DNA of 7,891 bases, taken from the NCBI GenBank assembly GCA_045652965.1, contig JAZOLI010000073.1, forward strand, positions 1 to 7,891, written 5' to 3'. Each line of letters starts with the position of its first letter. Within the stretch, counting starts at the first letter, position 1. Below, piece after piece: positions 5,895-7,891 of the stretch. This DNA is from Scatosoma sp045652965. GTDB taxonomy: Bacteria; Bacillota; Clostridia; Christensenellales; Borkfalkiaceae. Under the pieces are notes generated by a model that did no database searches, had not been told where the DNA came from, and worked only from the letters and a program-made list of their open reading frames with translations. Both the position numbers and the translations under genes were made by a program.

Positions 5895-6845
5895 ATGAAC
5901 AACAAAGTAGCAATTATCGGTGCTGGTTCGGTTGGTGCAACGGTTGCGTATACGCTCGTTGCAATGGGCTCGGTGGCGGAGATCGTTTTGATCGACGTAA
6001 ACGAACCGAAAGCGCAAGGGGAAGCCTTGGATATTAGACAAGCAACTCCCTATCTTTCGCCTGTAAAAATTTACTGTGGCTCTTATGAAGACGCAGCAGG
6101 TTCGGATATCGTGATTATCACGAGCGGCGTAGGCAGAAAGCCTGGTCAATCGCGTATCGATTTAACGCAAACCAACGTAAACATTTTAAAGAGCATTGCG
6201 CCGCAAATCGTGAAATACGTGCCTGACGCATTATATTTGTTCGTGGCAAATCCCGTAGACGTTCTCACCTACGTCTTCTGCAAAATCACGGGTGTGCCTA
6301 AGAATCGCGTTATCGGCACGGGTACGACGCTCGACAGCATTCGTTTGAGAACGCGTCTTTCCGAATTGTATTCGGTAAACCAAAAGCAAGTGCACGCATA
6401 CGTGCTTGGTGAACACGGCGATTCGTCCTTCGTTGCTTGGTCGACGGCGGATATTTCCGGCATTCCTCTTTCTCAATATGAAAACACGATTACGGATAAG
6501 AGCCAAGTGAAGGTGACGGCGTATGATCGTGAAGAAGTGGAACAATACGTGAAAAAATCGGGCGGTCAAATCATTGCCGGCAAAGGCGCAACTTTCTACG
6601 GCATCGCGGCTTGCGTAGCGCAAATCGTAAACAGCATTTATTCAAGTGCATACACGATTTTGCCCGTTTCCACCGTTTTAGACGGCGAATACGGCATTTC
6701 CGACGTAGCGCTTTCCACCCTTTGCGCAATCAGCAATGAAGGGCTTGTGACCACGCTTACGCCCAATCTTTCGGATGAAGAAGTGGAAAAAATGCGTCAC
6801 AGCGCGCAAGTGCTTAAAGACGTTATCTCGCAAATTGAAATTTAA
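5895..6845 (+). CDS. ldh: NAD-dependent L-lactate/malate dehydrogenase family protein (probably annotated L-lactate dehydrogenase; substrate uncertain)
   Basis: A cytoplasmic 2-hydroxyacid dehydrogenase that would reoxidise NADH by reducing pyruvate to L-lactate or oxaloacetate to malate. The 316 residues are normal for the family. The NAD-binding loop is GAGSVGAT (9-16), and D34 after the second strand indicates NAD over NADP. The active site is intact by analogy: mobile-loop R87, D147, R150 and H174 in GEHGD match D168, R171 and H195 of standard LDH numbering. The odd point is R81 in GRKPGQSR. It sits where LDHs have Gln102 and malate dehydrogenases have Arg. In contrast, T233 in GATFYG is LDH-like, as malate dehydrogenases usually have Ala or Ser there. 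CGGAG (5881-5885) lies nine bases before the chosen ATG, and an in-frame TTG at 5850 has no site and would add 15 atypical residues. Fumarase follows after 14 bases. The family is firm, the substrate open. Confidence 0.92.
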   Translation: MNNKVAIIGAGSVGATVAYTLVAMGSVAEIVLIDVNEPKAQGEALDIRQATPYLSPVKIYCGSYEDAAGSDIVIITSGVGRKPGQSRIDLTQTNVNILKSIAPQIVKYVPDALYLFVANPVDVLTYVFCKITGVPKNRVIGTGTTLDSIRLRTRLSELYSVNQKQVHAYVLGEHGDSSFVAWSTADISGIPLSQYENTITDKSQVKVTAYDREEVEQYVKKSGGQIIAGKGATFYGIAACVAQIVNSIYSSAYTILPVSTVLDGEYGISDVALSTLCAISNEGLVTTLTPNLSDEEVEKMRHSAQVLKDVISQIEI

Positions 6846-6859
6846 CGGAGTGATTAGTG

Positions 6860-7891
6860 ATGGAATATCGTATTGAAAAAGACACAATGGGGGAAATGCA
6901 AGTCCCCGCAGATAGATATTGGGCGGCGCAAACGCAAAGAAGTTATCAAAATTTCCGCATTGGCGATGAAATTATGCCGCGCGAAATCACCCGCGCGTTC
7001 GGTGTTTTGAAAAAAGCGGCGGCGCTTGCAAATTACAACCTTGGCAAACTTCCTGAAGAGAAGAAAAATGCAATTTGCGCGGCGTGTGACGAAGTGATTT
7101 CGGGCAGCCTTAACTCCCACTTCCCGCTTGTTGTTTGGCAAACGGGTAGCGGCACGCAATCGAACATGAACGCAAACGAAGTTATCGCAAATCGCGGCAA
7201 CGAAATTGCAGGGGCTAAGCTTTTGCATCCCAACGACGATATCAACAAGAGCCAAAGTTCGAACGACACGTTCCCTACGGCTATGCACATCGCGGCAGTT
7301 GTGGCAATTGAAGACAATTTGTTCCCTGCTATGGACAAGTTGATTGCCACGCTTAAGCGTTTGGAAAAAGAAAACGAAGGGATCGTAAAAAGTGGTAGAA
7401 CACACTTGCAAGATGCTGTTCCCGTTGCATTCTCGCAAGAGATTAGCGGTTGGACAAACATGATCGAAAAGACGAGAGCGCAACTTGTGCTCGCGCTTGA
7501 TGGTTTGAAAGAACTCGCGCTTGGCGGCACGGCTGTTGGTACGGGTCTCAACGCGCCCAAGGGCTTTGCGGAAGAAGTGGCAAAGCAAGTGAGCGAGCTC
7601 ACAGGCAAAACGTTTATCACGGCGGAAAATAAATATCACGCGCTTACGGCGAAAGACGAGCTCGTGTTTGCGCACGGCGCACTCAAAGCACTAGCTTGCA
7701 ACTTGATGAAAATTGCATACGACGTGCGTTGGCTTGCGAGCGGCCCGAGAGATGGCCTTGGCGAAATTTTCATCCCTGAAAACGAACCTGGTTCTTCGAT
7801 TATGCCTGGCAAAGTCAACCCCACGCAATGCGAATCAATGACGATGGTTGCCGTGCAAGTTATGGCAAACGACGTAGCGGTTGGTATGGGT
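6860..7891 (+). CDS. fumC: Class II fumarate hydratase FumC, N-terminal 344 residues (3' end outside the window)
   Basis: Catalyses the reversible hydration of fumarate to L-malate; the class II enzyme is iron-free, oxygen-stable and tetrameric. About three quarters of the usual 460 or so residues are visible, and the frame is still open at the window end. Conserved blocks are TGSGTQSNMNANEV (95-108), DDINKSQSSNDTFPTAMH (126-143), GRTHLQDA (179-186) and the signature GSSIMPGKVNPTQCE (311-325). Active-site residues match E. coli FumC with a constant offset of six: H182 (H188), S312 (S318), K318 (K324), N320 (N326) and E325 (E331). GKVNPTQCE distinguishes it from aspartase, which usually has AKVNPV. 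GGAG (6847-6850) sits nine bases before the ATG. The 14-base gap from the dehydrogenase gene with no terminator implies one transcript. In an anaerobe this enzyme often runs from malate to fumarate in a reductive branch; that direction is inferred. Confidence 0.96.
   Translation, partial: MEYRIEKDTMGEMQVPADRYWAAQTQRSYQNFRIGDEIMPREITRAFGVLKKAAALANYNLGKLPEEKKNAICAACDEVISGSLNSHFPLVVWQTGSGTQSNMNANEVIANRGNEIAGAKLLHPNDDINKSQSSNDTFPTAMHIAAVVAIEDNLFPAMDKLIATLKRLEKENEGIVKSGRTHLQDAVPVAFSQEISGWTNMIEKTRAQLVLALDGLKELALGGTAVGTGLNAPKGFAEEVAKQVSELTGKTFITAENKYHALTAKDELVFAHGALKALACNLMKIAYDVRWLASGPRDGLGEIFIPENEPGSSIMPGKVNPTQCESMTMVAVQVMANDVAVGMG

Overview
The window looks like ordinary chromosome from a Bacillota (Clostridia-type) bacterium, probably a fermenting anaerobe. 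The reasons are the dnaE-pfkA gene order known from Clostridium, AT-rich intergenic DNA with near-consensus sigma-A promoters (TTGNNN, TATAAT, often with an extended -10), strong AGGAG-type ribosome binding sites, and G/U-containing hairpins followed by U-tracts. Every gene lies on the + strand and codon use looks even throughout. I see no insertion sequence, phage gene, CRISPR array, tRNA or rRNA. The species cannot be fixed from this sequence.

Layout. Positions 1-2595 hold the C-terminal three quarters of the replicative DNA polymerase III alpha subunit (dnaE), cut by the window start. A promoter at 2623-2650 then drives pfkA (2694-3656, ATP-dependent 6-phosphofructokinase), which ends at a clear terminator (3668-3702). 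A second strong promoter (3733-3761), overlapped by an inverted repeat that could be an operator, drives a PfkB-superfamily sugar-phosphate kinase of the 1-phosphofructokinase/tagatose-6-phosphate kinase type (3808-4734). The next 267 bases (4735-5001) contain a possible promoter, about 130 bases of potentially structured sequence and a perfect intrinsic terminator (4926-4951). This is either a small RNA or an attenuator leader for the next two genes. Those are a 64-residue Cys/His-rich protein (5002-5196) and a six-helix DUF308/HdeD-like membrane protein (5209-5688), 12 bases apart and closed by a terminator (5708-5736). The last unit has an extended -10 promoter (5809-5837) driving a lactate/malate dehydrogenase-family gene (5895-6845) and, 14 bases later, a class II fumarase (6860 onward, cut by the window end).

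How the genes fit together. pfkA and the PfkB-type kinase both feed fructose-1,6-bisphosphate into glycolysis. The dehydrogenase would reoxidise NADH at the end of glycolysis, either by reducing pyruvate to lactate or, if it acts on oxaloacetate, by making malate that the co-transcribed fumarase dehydrates to fumarate. This choice is the most interesting open question here. The dehydrogenase has lactate dehydrogenase-like features overall, but an arginine at the residue that normally separates malate dehydrogenases (Arg) from lactate dehydrogenases (Gln).

I found no clearly new defence or mobile system. The least explained segment is 4782-5688: the terminator-bearing leader, the Cys/His-rich small protein and its membrane-protein partner.
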